Below, piece by piece: positions 45,186 through 53,829 of a stretch of 64,000 nt of DNA (the first letter of the stretch is position 1; every line of letters begins with the position of its first letter). The position numbers and the translations under genes were made by a program. The stretch is from Lacibacter sediminis (GTDB lineage: Bacteria; Bacteroidota; Bacteroidia; Chitinophagales; Chitinophagaceae): positions 620,001-684,000 of the forward strand of contig NZ_CP060007.1 in assembly GCF_014168535.1 (NCBI RefSeq), given 5' to 3'. Below the pieces are notes generated by a model. It was given only the letters and a program-made list of their open reading frames with translations. It was not told where the DNA came from and made no database searches.

Positions 45186-46637
45186 ATGATCAACCAGATC
45201 CGCTCAATTACTCAGGAGAAGGCAGTAAGACTGCTGACATTGGCATTCTTCTGCATCATGCTTATTCTTTTGTTTACATCTTCTACCACAACCGACGAAG
45301 GTGATAGCCTGATGCATTATCTCTATGCAAAATATGCCTTTCGGTATCCGTCACATTTCTTTAATCAATGGGCTAAACCTGTGTATGTACTCATCATGGC
45401 CCCGGTTGCTCAATTAGGATTTACAGCTGTGCAACTCCTCAATATTATTTTCACCTGTATTAATTTTTATCTCGTTTACCGGATAGCATCACAGGCAAGC
45501 ATTGCTAAACCATGGATGGCTTCGCTCATCTATGCAGCTATGCCATTAACTGTAACTGTTTCTTTTTCCGGTTTAACTGAACCAATGTTTGCCTGTGCGA
45601 CTTTGCTGTCAATATTTTTGTTACAGAAAAAAAGAGTGTATGCATCGCTCATACTTTTTTCTTTTCTTCCATTTATTCGCTCAGAAGGTTTGTTGGTTTG
45701 CGCTGTGATCTTTCTTTATTTACTTGTGATTGAGAAATACGACCTCATTCCAATCTTGCTGGCGGGACATGTTTTTTATAGTTTTGCCGGGTACATTGTT
45801 CATCACGACCTCATGTGGGTGTTCAATAAACTTTCTTACGCCACGCTCAGCAGTGCCTACGGCAGCGGACGATGGGGACACTTTTTTAACGTAATGCCAG
45901 AAATAACAGGTGTGGTGGTGAAATATCTGTTATGGGCGGGAGTTTCTTATGGCTTCATTCTCCTGCTACGTGCTTTCAGGAAAAAGATCAATGAAACAGA
46001 GCAACAGGAATTATGGTTAATGTATGGAATATTCATATCCGTATTTGCGGGTCATATAATTTTTTGGGCTTTGGGCATTTTTAATTCAATGGGGTTAATA
46101 AGACCTATTGCAGGAATTACTCCATTAATGGCCATTATTGCACTGCGTGGTATACAATATTTTACCGCTCCCATTCAGCAATTTAGAGCAGGCTTGTATG
46201 TGCAATACCTTTTGCTTGTTGCTGTACTTATCTTTCCATTCACATCAAACGTGTATGCCTACAAATGGAAACGTGATTTTGAATTGAAAGCAGATCAAAA
46301 GGCGCAGTTGCAACTGGTGAAATACATCAAACAGTATTATCCAAACCACAGCCAGCACACAATGTATCATGTGTTGCCATGGGTAAGCATTCAGTTAAAA
46401 CAGGATTGGTTTGATCCTAATCGTCATATTCATATTAACGATGCATTTACACGTAACCAATTTAAGAAAGGAGAACTGTTTATATGGGATGATTGGTTTG
46501 CTGTAGTTGAAGGGAATGCTCCATTGGAAGCGGTTCGAAAAGATGGACGTTTTAAAGAAGTGATTTCTTACGAAGAAAAAGACTACTGGGGAAATACTAG
46601 AAAAACGGTGTTGTTTGAATTTGTTGGTGCAGAGTAA
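45186..46637 (+). CDS. Membrane glycosyltransferase, GT-C (GT39/83-like)
   Basis: The 483-residue integral membrane protein has about ten hydrophobic segments. The acidic motif DEGDSLMHY near 36, after the first helix, matches the catalytic loop of lipid-linked-sugar GT-C enzymes. The last about 120 residues form a soluble domain. Donor and acceptor are unknown. It abuts the convergent trmD (3 nt between stops) with no terminator between. Confidence 0.78.
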   Translation: MINQIRSITQEKAVRLLTLAFFCIMLILLFTSSTTTDEGDSLMHYLYAKYAFRYPSHFFNQWAKPVYVLIMAPVAQLGFTAVQLLNIIFTCINFYLVYRIASQASIAKPWMASLIYAAMPLTVTVSFSGLTEPMFACATLLSIFLLQKKRVYASLILFSFLPFIRSEGLLVCAVIFLYLLVIEKYDLIPILLAGHVFYSFAGYIVHHDLMWVFNKLSYATLSSAYGSGRWGHFFNVMPEITGVVVKYLLWAGVSYGFILLLRAFRKKINETEQQELWLMYGIFISVFAGHIIFWALGIFNSMGLIRPIAGITPLMAIIALRGIQYFTAPIQQFRAGLYVQYLLLVAVLIFPFTSNVYAYKWKRDFELKADQKAQLQLVKYIKQYYPNHSQHTMYHVLPWVSIQLKQDWFDPNRHIHINDAFTRNQFKKGELFIWDDWFAVVEGNAPLEAVRKDGRFKEVISYEEKDYWGNTRKTVLFEFVGAE

Positions 46638-46640
46638 TTA

Positions 46641-47318
46641 TTATTCATCCAATAAATCAGGTCGTCTCTCTTTTGTACGTTGCACTGCCTGCTCATGTCG
46701 CCACTCTTCAATTTTCTTTAAGTCACCACTTAACAAAATATCAGGGATCTTCCAGCCATTGTAATCAGCCGGCCTTGTGTACACAGGCGGCGCCAGTAAA
46801 TGATCCTGGAACGAATCAGTGAGTGCAGATGTTTCATCATTCAGCACACCGGGAATGATGCGACCGATGGCATCAACCAAAACTGCAGCAGCTAATTCAC
46901 CACCACTCAATACGTAATCACCAATGGAAATTTCCATGGTTACATAATGCTGGCGAATGCGTTCATCAATGCCTTTGTAATGACCGCAGATGAGTAACAA
47001 ATTTTCTTTGAGTGAAAGACGATTGGCAGTTTGTTGTTTCAACGTTACACCGTCGGGTGTGAGATAAATAATTTCATCGAATTTTTTTTCCTGCTGCAAT
47101 TCAAGAATGGCTTTCTCTAAAGGTTCGCACATCATCACCATGCCTGCGCCGCCACCGTACTGGTAATCATCTACCTGTCCGTATTCATTTACCGCCCATT
47201 TGCGCAGGTGATGAACAGTAACAGTCAACAATCCTTTTTCCTTCGCCCGTTTCATGATCGAATGATTCAATGGACTATCCAGCAATTCAGGAACAATGGA
47301 AATAATGTGAATGTGCAT
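46641..47318 (-). CDS. trmD: tRNA (guanine-N1-)-methyltransferase TrmD
   Basis: TrmD makes m1G37 in tRNAs to hold the reading frame. The 225-residue SPOUT protein begins MHIHIISIVPELLDSPLNHSI and has the trefoil-knot SAM site (YQYGGGAGMVM, ICGHYKGIDERI, EISIGDYVLSGGELAAAVL). Normal length. Elsewhere trmD follows rpsP-rimM; here it lies 18 kb away and alone, with its own TATCTTTG box 5 nt before the ATG. Confidence 0.97.
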   Translation of the reverse strand: MHIHIISIVPELLDSPLNHSIMKRAKEKGLLTVTVHHLRKWAVNEYGQVDDYQYGGGAGMVMMCEPLEKAILELQQEKKFDEIIYLTPDGVTLKQQTANRLSLKENLLLICGHYKGIDERIRQHYVTMEISIGDYVLSGGELAAAVLVDAIGRIIPGVLNDETSALTDSFQDHLLAPPVYTRPADYNGWKIPDILLSGDLKKIEEWRHEQAVQRTKERRPDLLDE

Positions 47319-47323
47319 GAGCG

Positions 47324-47331
47324 CAAAGATA
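47324..47331 (-). promoter_or_regulatory. trmD -7 element, predicted leaderless
   Basis: TATCTTTG is followed by CGCTC and the trmD ATG. The preceding 18 nt resemble the GT2 promoter at 31166-31195 base for base in many positions, with CTCG in the place of TTTG. Confidence 0.55.
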
Positions 47332-47339
47332 AGTATGAA

Positions 47340-47362
47340 GAAAGAAGTACGAGGTACGAAAG
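47340..47362 (-). repeat. Dispersed TTCGTACTT-type repeat, copy 4
   Basis: Read on the minus strand, CTTTCGTACC and TCGTACTTC stand in tandem directly upstream of the trmD -7 box. Confidence 0.55.
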
Positions 47363-47371
47363 TCTGGCTTA

Positions 47372-47572
47372 TTAATCTCCCTTCTCCAGTATAAAGACCT
47401 CTTCAACTTTTTTATTGAGAAGTTTAGCAATTTTCAACGCAAGTGTGGTAGTTGGGATATACTTGCCGGTTTCAATAGCATGGATGGTTTGCCGGGAAAC
47501 TGATAATTGCTCTGCAAATTCTGTTTGACTGATTTCCTGAATCAATCGCTGTTCCTTTACCTTATTCTTCAT
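47372..47572 (-). CDS. Small XRE-family transcriptional regulator
   Basis: A 66-residue single-domain helix-turn-helix protein of the YozG/Cro type: VKEQRLIQEISQTEFAEQL, SVSRQTIHAIETGKYIPT and LALKIAKLLNKKVEEVF cover the five-helix fold. The ATG at 47572 overlaps the end of the membrane-protein gene by 11 nt, so translation is coupled. Palindromic sites in the promoter of the pair (48007-48049) make autoregulation likely. Confidence 0.9.
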   Translation of the reverse strand: MKNKVKEQRLIQEISQTEFAEQLSVSRQTIHAIETGKYIPTTTLALKIAKLLNKKVEEVFILEKGD

Positions 47573-48002
47573 TGTCTTTTCCGTTAAATGACTTTGAAGA
47601 ATATAGCACAAAGTTAAAACGTATAAAGTAAGTCAGCCAAAAAAAGAGAATAATGAAAATAGACATCTGCTCAAATACAAGCCTACCTAAACTGTTCTCG
47701 AAAAAAAGCACCAATATAGTTAATCCCAAAAGTAGAAAGAATTGAATCAATGCAGAAAATTGGTACGATTCCAGGCGTACTTTTCGGGTGTATTCATCTT
47801 CTGTTTTCTCTTTTGATAAAACAAGAAATGCCATTCCTATCAAAAAACTACAAAAGCTAATAATCAGCAACCCCGTTTTTAGTGAAGGCAGATCCACTGA
47901 TATAACCTTACGCTGTAACAATACCCAAATAATAAACCCCAAGGGCGCCATGAACACGCCGGCTCTTTTAAATTGATAAGAAAACAGAAAACGTGACTTC
48001 AT
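47562..48002 (-). CDS. Hypothetical membrane protein paired with an XRE regulator
   Basis: Not assigned to a named family. With the start at 48002 it has 146 residues and four hydrophobic stretches (about 13-30, 43-60, 82-101, 113-134), with the cytoplasmic-looking loop SKEKTEDEYTRKVRLESYQF in the middle. A start at 48056 is rejected because the extra codons would cover the promoter and operators. Small XRE regulators paired with such membrane proteins are common; the role is unknown. Confidence 0.8.
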   Translation of the reverse strand: MKSRFLFSYQFKRAGVFMAPLGFIIWVLLQRKVISVDLPSLKTGLLIISFCSFLIGMAFLVLSKEKTEDEYTRKVRLESYQFSALIQFFLLLGLTILVLFFENSLGRLVFEQMSIFIILFFWLTYFIRFNFVLYSSKSFNGKDNEE

Positions 48003-48006
48003 AAGT

Positions 48007-48017
48007 GTAAAGTTTAC
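48007..48017. promoter_or_regulatory. Putative operator 2 of the XRE module
   Basis: GTAAA-G-TTTAC is a perfect palindrome just upstream of the membrane-protein start codon. It shares the half-site GTAAAG with operator 1, centres about 28 bp apart. Confidence 0.5.
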
Positions 48018-48026
48018 TTGACATAT

Positions 48027-48057
48027 CAAATGTAAAGTACGCTTTACATATTTCAAA
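48027..48057 (-). promoter_or_regulatory. Promoter of the XRE/membrane-protein operon
   Basis: On the minus strand TTTG (48054-48057), 19 nt, TACATTTG (48027-48034) match the Bacteroidota consensus fully. The operator palindrome lies between and over the two boxes. Confidence 0.75.
48030..48049. promoter_or_regulatory. Putative operator 1 of the XRE module
   Basis: ATGTAAAG-TACG-CTTTACAT has perfect 8-bp arms and lies between the -33 and -7 boxes, where a bound repressor would block polymerase. Confidence 0.7.
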
Positions 48058-48077
48058 GTTATTCCAGAAAATATTTG

Positions 48078-48464
48078 TTAATCCTCTAAAAACTCACCCA
48101 AATCACGCCTGTCACGTTTGGTTGGCCGTCCCACTTTACTTAAACGTTTACCGGTATGAAAGGAAGAAGCAACAGATTTTATTCGATTTAATTCATCGGC
48201 TGGTGTAATATCGATGTAATGTTTGATGGCTTCGCTGTATTGCACACGGTTGTGTAATAGTTCAGTTACTTTAATCCGCCAACGCTTGGCTTCGGTCTTC
48301 ACTTCATATTCATCGCCAATGCTCACCGTCTTAGATGCTTTGCATGAATCACCATTGTATTTTACCTTCCCGCCATCGCAGGCAGCTCCGGCCTGGCTTC
48401 GGGTTTTGAAGAGGCGGATTGCCCAGAGATATTTATCGATGCGGAGTTTTTCTTTCACTTCCAT
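48078..48464 (-). CDS. S4-domain RNA-binding protein (Hsp15-like)
   Basis: The 128-residue protein starts with an S4 domain (about 6-70: LRIDKYLWAIRLFKTRSQAG, CDGGKVKYNGDSCKASKTV, GDEYEV), then a basic tail (SKVGRPTKRDRRDLGEF) as in Hsp15/HslR. Hsp15 binds 50S subunits carrying peptidyl-tRNA after heat shock; RqcP is a related alternative. Divergent from the DPP-IV-like gene with 57 bp between. Confidence 0.87.
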   Translation of the reverse strand: MEVKEKLRIDKYLWAIRLFKTRSQAGAACDGGKVKYNGDSCKASKTVSIGDEYEVKTEAKRWRIKVTELLHNRVQYSEAIKHYIDITPADELNRIKSVASSFHTGKRLSKVGRPTKRDRRDLGEFLED

Positions 48465-48521
48465 AACAGTTGCAAGTTACAATTTGTGTTTTGATTATAT
48501 TCGAACACTCAACTCATCACT

Positions 48522-50693
48522 ATGAAGAAATTTTTTCTTGGTTTTTGTTTTTTAGTTCTTGGATTTTTATCCTTTGCCCAGTTTAAAGCCGATAAAATTA
48601 AATGGACGGCTGACGGTAGTTCCATGTACGAAAAGGAGAGCAACAGCATCACAAAAATGAACCTGAAAACAGGTGCACAAACGGTACTTGTTCCGGCGGA
48701 TGCATTAAAAGTAAACGGTAAAACCATCAGCATTGCCGATTTTGAAGTAAGCAATAATGATCAACTCGTGTTGATCTTTGTCAATACGGCACGAGTGTGG
48801 CGTTACAATACAAAAGGCGATTACTGGTACTATCATATTCCTACAAAACGTTTGCAACAGATCGGGAAAGATCGTCCTGCACAAAGTTTACTCTACGCTA
48901 AAGTTTCACCCGATGGAGAATTAGCGGCTTATGTTTCTGAAAACAATATTTATGTTGAAGAACTGGCTTCAGGTAAATCGAAAGCATTGACTTCAACCAA
49001 CAATACAAAAAAGCTCATCAATGGCACATTCGATTGGGTGTATGAAGAAGAGTTTGGTTGCAGAGATGGTTTCCGCTGGAGCAGCGACAGCAAGAGCATT
49101 GCTTACTGGCAGGTAGATGCAAACCAGATCAAAGATTATTATATGCTCAATACGACTGATGGAAATTATTCGCAGGTAATTCCTGTTGAATACCCAAAAG
49201 TAGGAGAGCAACCATCGCCTGTAAAGATTGGTGTGGTTACAGTTAAAACCGGTGAAACAAAATGGATGAATATTCCCGGCGATCCTGCAAACAATTATCT
49301 GCCCCGTTTGGAATGGAGCGGAGCCAATGAATTAATTGTGCAGCAACTCAACCGTAAACAAAACGAAAGCAAATTATACTTCTGCAATACAACTACCGGC
49401 GAAGCAAAACAGTTTTACGCAGAAACTGATAAAGCATGGATCGATATTAAAAGTCGCTGGAATGATGACGACCCTCGTGGATGGGAGTTTATGGAAAAAG
49501 GAAAATCGTTTTTATGGGTAAGTGAAAAAGATGGATGGCGGCATATTTATAAAGTAACACGTGAAGGAAAAGAAACCTTGCTTACAATTGGCAACTATGA
49601 TATTGCTACCATCAGCGCTGTTGATGAAACAAAAAATGAACTTTATTTTATTGCATCGCCTGATAACCCCATTCAACGTTATCTCTACAAAGTAAAAATG
49701 GATGGTAAGAGCAAAGCTGTTCGTGTAACACCTGCAGGTTATGATGGAACGAACAGTTACGAGTGCTCACCCACCGGAAGTTTTGCTGTGCATAGTTTTA
49801 CGAGTCGTTTTGTTTCGCCAGCTACACAGTTTCTCAATCTTGCTACACATAAACCTGTTGCAGGTGAAGAACTGTTGAAGACCATGAAGCCGGTGAAGAA
49901 AGATAATCTCGAATTCTTTACCATTACTACCGAAGATGGTGTAACGATGGATGGCTGGATGAGCAAACCAAAGAATTATGATCCTTCAAAAAAATACCCG
50001 GTTTTATTGTACGTGTACAGCGAGCCTGCTGCAACTACAGTGGAAGATGATTTTTATGCAGGCGGTAATTTTCTGTTTGGTGGCGATATGAATGCACAAG
50101 GTTATTTCTATGTATCATTCAACAGCAGGGGTACACCAACATTAAAAGGTGCTGAATGGAGAAAAAGTATTTACAAACAAATCGGTCGTATCAATATTCG
50201 TGACCAGGCAATGGGGATGAAAAAATTGTTGGCCGATCGTCCTTACCTTGATGCAAGCCGTGTGGCTGTTTGGGGTTGGAGTGGTGGTGGTTCAACTACA
50301 TTGCATCTCATGTTCCAATATCCTGATCTGTTTCAAACAGGCATTTCCATTGCTGCAGTAGGTAATCAATTGTTTTACGATAATATTTACCAGGAACGTT
50401 ACATGGGTTTGCCACAGGAGAACAAAGATGATTTTATTAAAGGATCGCCGATCACTTATGCAAAGAATCTGAAAGGAAATTTATTATACATCCATGGTAC
50501 AGGCGACGACAATGTGCATTACAGCAACGCAGAAGTGTTAGTGAATGAGTTGATCAAACATGGCAAGCTGTTCCAGTTTATGCCTTATCCAAATCGTACA
50601 CACAGTATCAGTGAGGGGCAGGGAACCTTCCAGCATTTATCAAAACTGTATACAGCGTATTTAAAAGAAAAATGTCCTCCGGGCGCAAAATAA
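48522..50693 (+). CDS. Exported S9 peptidase, dipeptidyl peptidase IV-like
   Basis: The 723-residue protein has a signal peptide (FFLGFCFLVLGFLSFAQ), a beta-propeller (about 30-460) with the double-Glu loop WVYEEEFG that binds the peptide N-terminus in DPP-IV, and an alpha/beta-hydrolase domain. The triad is visible: Ser in GWSGGGST (about 587), Asp in GTGDDNVH (about 661), His in PNRTHSIS (about 692). It should release dipeptides, Xaa-Pro by analogy, in the periplasm or outside. Followed by a terminator and an amidohydrolase. Confidence 0.93.
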   Translation: MKKFFLGFCFLVLGFLSFAQFKADKIKWTADGSSMYEKESNSITKMNLKTGAQTVLVPADALKVNGKTISIADFEVSNNDQLVLIFVNTARVWRYNTKGDYWYYHIPTKRLQQIGKDRPAQSLLYAKVSPDGELAAYVSENNIYVEELASGKSKALTSTNNTKKLINGTFDWVYEEEFGCRDGFRWSSDSKSIAYWQVDANQIKDYYMLNTTDGNYSQVIPVEYPKVGEQPSPVKIGVVTVKTGETKWMNIPGDPANNYLPRLEWSGANELIVQQLNRKQNESKLYFCNTTTGEAKQFYAETDKAWIDIKSRWNDDDPRGWEFMEKGKSFLWVSEKDGWRHIYKVTREGKETLLTIGNYDIATISAVDETKNELYFIASPDNPIQRYLYKVKMDGKSKAVRVTPAGYDGTNSYECSPTGSFAVHSFTSRFVSPATQFLNLATHKPVAGEELLKTMKPVKKDNLEFFTITTEDGVTMDGWMSKPKNYDPSKKYPVLLYVYSEPAATTVEDDFYAGGNFLFGGDMNAQGYFYVSFNSRGTPTLKGAEWRKSIYKQIGRINIRDQAMGMKKLLADRPYLDASRVAVWGWSGGGSTTLHLMFQYPDLFQTGISIAAVGNQLFYDNIYQERYMGLPQENKDDFIKGSPITYAKNLKGNLLYIHGTGDDNVHYSNAEVLVNELIKHGKLFQFMPYPNRTHSISEGQGTFQHLSKLYTAYLKEKCPPGAK

Positions 50694-50700
50694 ATTTTAT

Positions 50701-50727
50701 AAAAAGGGTCGCAATGCGATCCTTTTT
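50701..50727 (+). terminator. Terminator of the DPP-IV-like gene
   Basis: A 12-bp stem (AAAAAGGGTCGC / GCGATCCTTTTT, one G-T wobble) with loop AAT ends in T. Confidence 0.88.
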
Positions 50728-50786
50728 AATTTCTATCGGTAATGGGCAAGCATAAAAATCTTATCTTAACCCCTCAACTAAATTGC

Positions 50787-52085
50787 ATGAGAACAAAATA
50801 TTTTTTCTTTTTCCTGTTATTGATCACAACATTACAGGCAACTGCACAACGTACACTTATCCATTGCGGCAAACTCATTGACACAAAAGATGGGAAAGTA
50901 GTAAGTAATGTCACCATTATTGTACAAGGACCGACCATTGCTGAGGTGGTAAATGGTTTTACTGTTGCTACAGCAACAGACAAAGTGATCGACTTAAAAA
51001 ATAAAACTGTGATGCCCGGCTTAATGGATATGCATGTGCACATGGAAAGTGAAACAAAAAAAGGAGCTGTTGCAGACCGCTTCACATTGAACCCGCCCGA
51101 TATTGCTTTTCAAAGTACGCTGTATGCACGCACTACTTTGATGGCCGGTTTTACAACGGTTCGTGATTTGGGTGGAAGCGGTGTAAATCTTTCGTTACGT
51201 AATTCGATTAACAGGGGAGTTGTTGTTGGTCCACGTATTTTCTCTGCCGGCAAATCAATTGCCACAACAGGCGGTCATGCCGATCCTACTAACGGTTACA
51301 GCAAAGCGCTGATGGGTGATCCCGGACCTGCAGAAGGTGTGATCAACGGACCTGAAGAAGCATATCATGCCGTTCGTCAACGTTACAAAGATGGAAGTGA
51401 TTGCATTAAGATCACGGCAACAGGTGGTGTGTTGAGTCAGGCAAAAGATGGATCAAGTCCGCAGTTTACAGTGGAAGAAGTAAGAGCCATTGTAACTGCT
51501 GCAAAAGATTATGGTTTTACAGTAGCAGCGCATGCCCATGGTGCAGAAGGAATCAAGCGAGCAATTAAAGGTGGCGTGACAAGTATTGAACATGGCAGTT
51601 ACATGGATGATGAAGGCATTGCATTGGCAAAAGAATACGGTACCTGGATGGTGCCAACGATCACTGCAGGTAAATCAACTGCTGATAGTGCAAAGATACC
51701 TGGCTATTATACTGATATTGTTACACCGAAGGCATTGGCTGTTGGTCCGCAAATACAAAGCACATTTGCACGAGCATATAAAGCAGGTGTGAAGATCGCC
51801 TTTGGAACAGATGCAGGTGTGTTTGCACACGGCAAGAACTGGATGGAGTTTGTGTACATGACGGAAGTTGGTATGCCGCCGATGGAAGCCATACAAACCG
51901 CCACCAAAAATGCAGCAACAATGTTGAACATGTGGGATAAACTCGGCAGTATTGAAAAAGGAAAGATCGCAGATATCATTGCTGTTGATGGCGATCCGTT
52001 AAGTGATATTAAAGTGATGGGGAAAGTAGTGTTTGTGATGAAGGAAGGGAAAGTTTATAAGAGGGATGGAGTGCAGGTGTTGTGA
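50787..52085 (+). CDS. Exported metal-dependent amidohydrolase
   Basis: The start at 50787 gives a signal peptide ([15 protein letters not shown]) and 432 residues. The amidohydrolase metal motif is [12 protein letters not shown] at about 73-84, followed by a carboxy-Lys region ([11 protein letters not shown]), [25 protein letters not shown] and the Asp motif FGTDAGVF. The sequence resembles Xaa-Pro dipeptidase-like and imidazolonepropionase-like amidohydrolases of Bacteroidota. A role in using dipeptides from the preceding DPP-IV-like enzyme is plausible. Confidence 0.87.
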   Translation: MRTKYFFFFLLLITTLQATAQRTLIHCGKLIDTKDGKVVSNVTIIVQGPTIAEVVNGFTVATATDKVIDLKNKTVMPGLMDMHVHMESETKKGAVADRFTLNPPDIAFQSTLYARTTLMAGFTTVRDLGGSGVNLSLRNSINRGVVVGPRIFSAGKSIATTGGHADPTNGYSKALMGDPGPAEGVINGPEEAYHAVRQRYKDGSDCIKITATGGVLSQAKDGSSPQFTVEEVRAIVTAAKDYGFTVAAHAHGAEGIKRAIKGGVTSIEHGSYMDDEGIALAKEYGTWMVPTITAGKSTADSAKIPGYYTDIVTPKALAVGPQIQSTFARAYKAGVKIAFGTDAGVFAHGKNWMEFVYMTEVGMPPMEAIQTATKNAATMLNMWDKLGSIEKGKIADIIAVDGDPLSDIKVMGKVVFVMKEGKVYKRDGVQVL

Positions 52086-52111
52086 GGATTTTATTACAAC
52101 GATAAATTATA

Positions 52112-52136
52112 AAGGCGCAGAAAATATCTGCGCCTT
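52112..52136. terminator. Terminator between convergent genes
   Basis: A perfect 10-bp stem (AAGGCGCAGA / TCTGCGCCTT) with a 5-nt loop lies between the amidohydrolase and the M20 gene. The T tract is weak on the plus strand; on the minus strand TATAATTTAT follows. Confidence 0.75.
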
Positions 52137-52160
52137 CTATGTTATCTGTGAGCAAAAAAA

Positions 52161-53525
52161 CTACGCTTCCGCAAAATGCTTATGGAAATACGGAATGGTT
52201 TCAATGCCTTTATAGAAATTAAAAATGTCGTACTTCTCATTTGGGCTGTGCAGGTTATCACTGTCTAAACCAAAACCCATGAACACGATCTTAATGCCCA
52301 GTTCTTTTTCAAACAGCGCACAAATAGGAATACTGCCGCCACCACGTACCGGAATGGCATCTTTACCAAATGTGTCTTTAATAGCTGCTGCTGCTGCTTT
52401 GTACGCTTTGCTGTCAACCGGTGTCATGTAGGGTTCGCCACCATGATGTTCAAATGCTTTGATGCTAACACCGGCAGGTGCAATACTTTTAAAGTAGTTC
52501 AATAATTTTTCTGTGATCTTTTCGCTTGATTGATTCGGTACTAATCGTGCAGAAATTTTAGCGAATGCTTTTGAAGGCAACACAGTTTTTGCACCTTCGC
52601 CGGTATAACCACCCCAGATGCCATTCAACTCCAATGTTGGACGAATACCAGTGCGTTCATTGGTGGTAAATCCTTTTTCACCCCAGAGTTTGTCAACACC
52701 AAGATCAGTGCTGTATTCTTTTTCATCGTAAGGAGCAGCAGCCATCAGTTTGCGTTCCTCGGCAGTTGCTTCAACCACATCATCATAAAAACCAGGAATG
52801 GTGATATGATTATTTTCATCATGACAACTTGCGATCATCTTTGCCAACATGGTGATAGGATTTGCAACAGCACCACCATACACACCACTGTGCAAATCAC
52901 GGTTAGGGCCTGTTACTTCCACTTCAATATAACTCAATCCACGCACACCAATATCAATGCTTGGGTTTTCCATGCTGATCATGGCAGTATCGCTGATGAG
53001 CACCACATCGGCCTTCAACAATTCTTTATTCTCTTTTACAAAGGTGCCGAGGTTGGGGCTACCCACTTCTTCTTCACCTTCAATACAGAATTTAATATTC
53101 GTTGCGAGTGAATTTGTTTTCACCATTGTTTCCAATGCCTTTACATGCATGTAAAACTGGCCTTTATCATCGCAGGCGCCACGTGCAAAAATTTTACCGT
53201 CTTTGATCGTTGGATCAAATGGATCGCTGTGCCAGAGGTTGAGCGGATCAACTGGCTGCACATCGTAATGACCGTACACCAGCACAGTTGGTTTTGCCGG
53301 GTCGATCATTTTTTCACCATACACGATCGGGTGACCGGCAGTAGGATAAATCGTAACCGTATCGGCACCTGCTTCAAGTAAGCGTTGTTTCACCGCTTCT
53401 GCACAGGCAACCATGTCGGCCTTGTTTTCACTTTTAGCGCTGATGGAAGGGATGCGTAATAATTCGAGCAATTCGTTGAGGAAACGGTCTTTGTTCTGTT
53501 CCTGGTAATCTTTCCAAGCCTGCAT
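52161..53525 (-). CDS. M20 family dipeptidase
   Basis: A 454-residue cytoplasmic zinc peptidase (no signal). The M20 signature is complete: VYGHYDVQPVDP (about 85), ARGACDDKGQFYMH (about 115), EGEEEVGSPN (about 150), SDTAMISMENPSID and the C-terminal GGGSIPICALFEKELG with GLDSDNLHSPNE. A dimerisation domain is inserted at about 190-350. It should hydrolyse dipeptides, a natural last step after the exported peptidases nearby. Confidence 0.94.
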   Translation of the reverse strand: MQAWKDYQEQNKDRFLNELLELLRIPSISAKSENKADMVACAEAVKQRLLEAGADTVTIYPTAGHPIVYGEKMIDPAKPTVLVYGHYDVQPVDPLNLWHSDPFDPTIKDGKIFARGACDDKGQFYMHVKALETMVKTNSLATNIKFCIEGEEEVGSPNLGTFVKENKELLKADVVLISDTAMISMENPSIDIGVRGLSYIEVEVTGPNRDLHSGVYGGAVANPITMLAKMIASCHDENNHITIPGFYDDVVEATAEERKLMAAAPYDEKEYSTDLGVDKLWGEKGFTTNERTGIRPTLELNGIWGGYTGEGAKTVLPSKAFAKISARLVPNQSSEKITEKLLNYFKSIAPAGVSIKAFEHHGGEPYMTPVDSKAYKAAAAAIKDTFGKDAIPVRGGGSIPICALFEKELGIKIVFMGFGLDSDNLHSPNEKYDIFNFYKGIETIPYFHKHFAEA

Positions 53526-53829
53526 ATAGTAGTTATTTGAGATTTGAAATTCTGACTCTTAAAATGGAGTACGAATGTAGGAGTTACCACTAAGGTTGCC
53601 AACTTTTGACCAACTCTCTGTATGAAGGGTAAGGGCTTGCCGAAAGTTGGCAACCTTTTACCTTCGGGGTTAAAGAAATGTGAAGACAAAAAAATGTTTA
53701 TAAATTCTGCAACATTGTATTTGTTCCGTCGTTAATATTGCATCCATAACGGCCTCTGCAGATGCTACTTCCCGCTTGCTATTGTGAAGATGTTTTCTGC
53801 AGGGGCCGTGACTATTTAGCCAACTCCCG
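53526..53829. other. 304-bp structured non-coding stretch
   Basis: No gene is seen. Two strong inverted repeats stand side by side: a perfect 15-bp pair (53592-53606 and 53643-53657, core GGTTGCCAAC) with a 36-nt spacer, and a 14-bp pair with one G-T wobble (53749-53762 and 53796-53809, ends ACGGCC, core CTGCAGA) with a 33-nt loop. Neither has a T tail. They may be repeats or a structured RNA. Confidence 0.6.

Noticed and set aside
51691..51698. TATCTTTG-like box inside the amidohydrolase gene (minus strand)
   Set aside because: It lies within coding DNA with no gene start nearby and is expected by chance.
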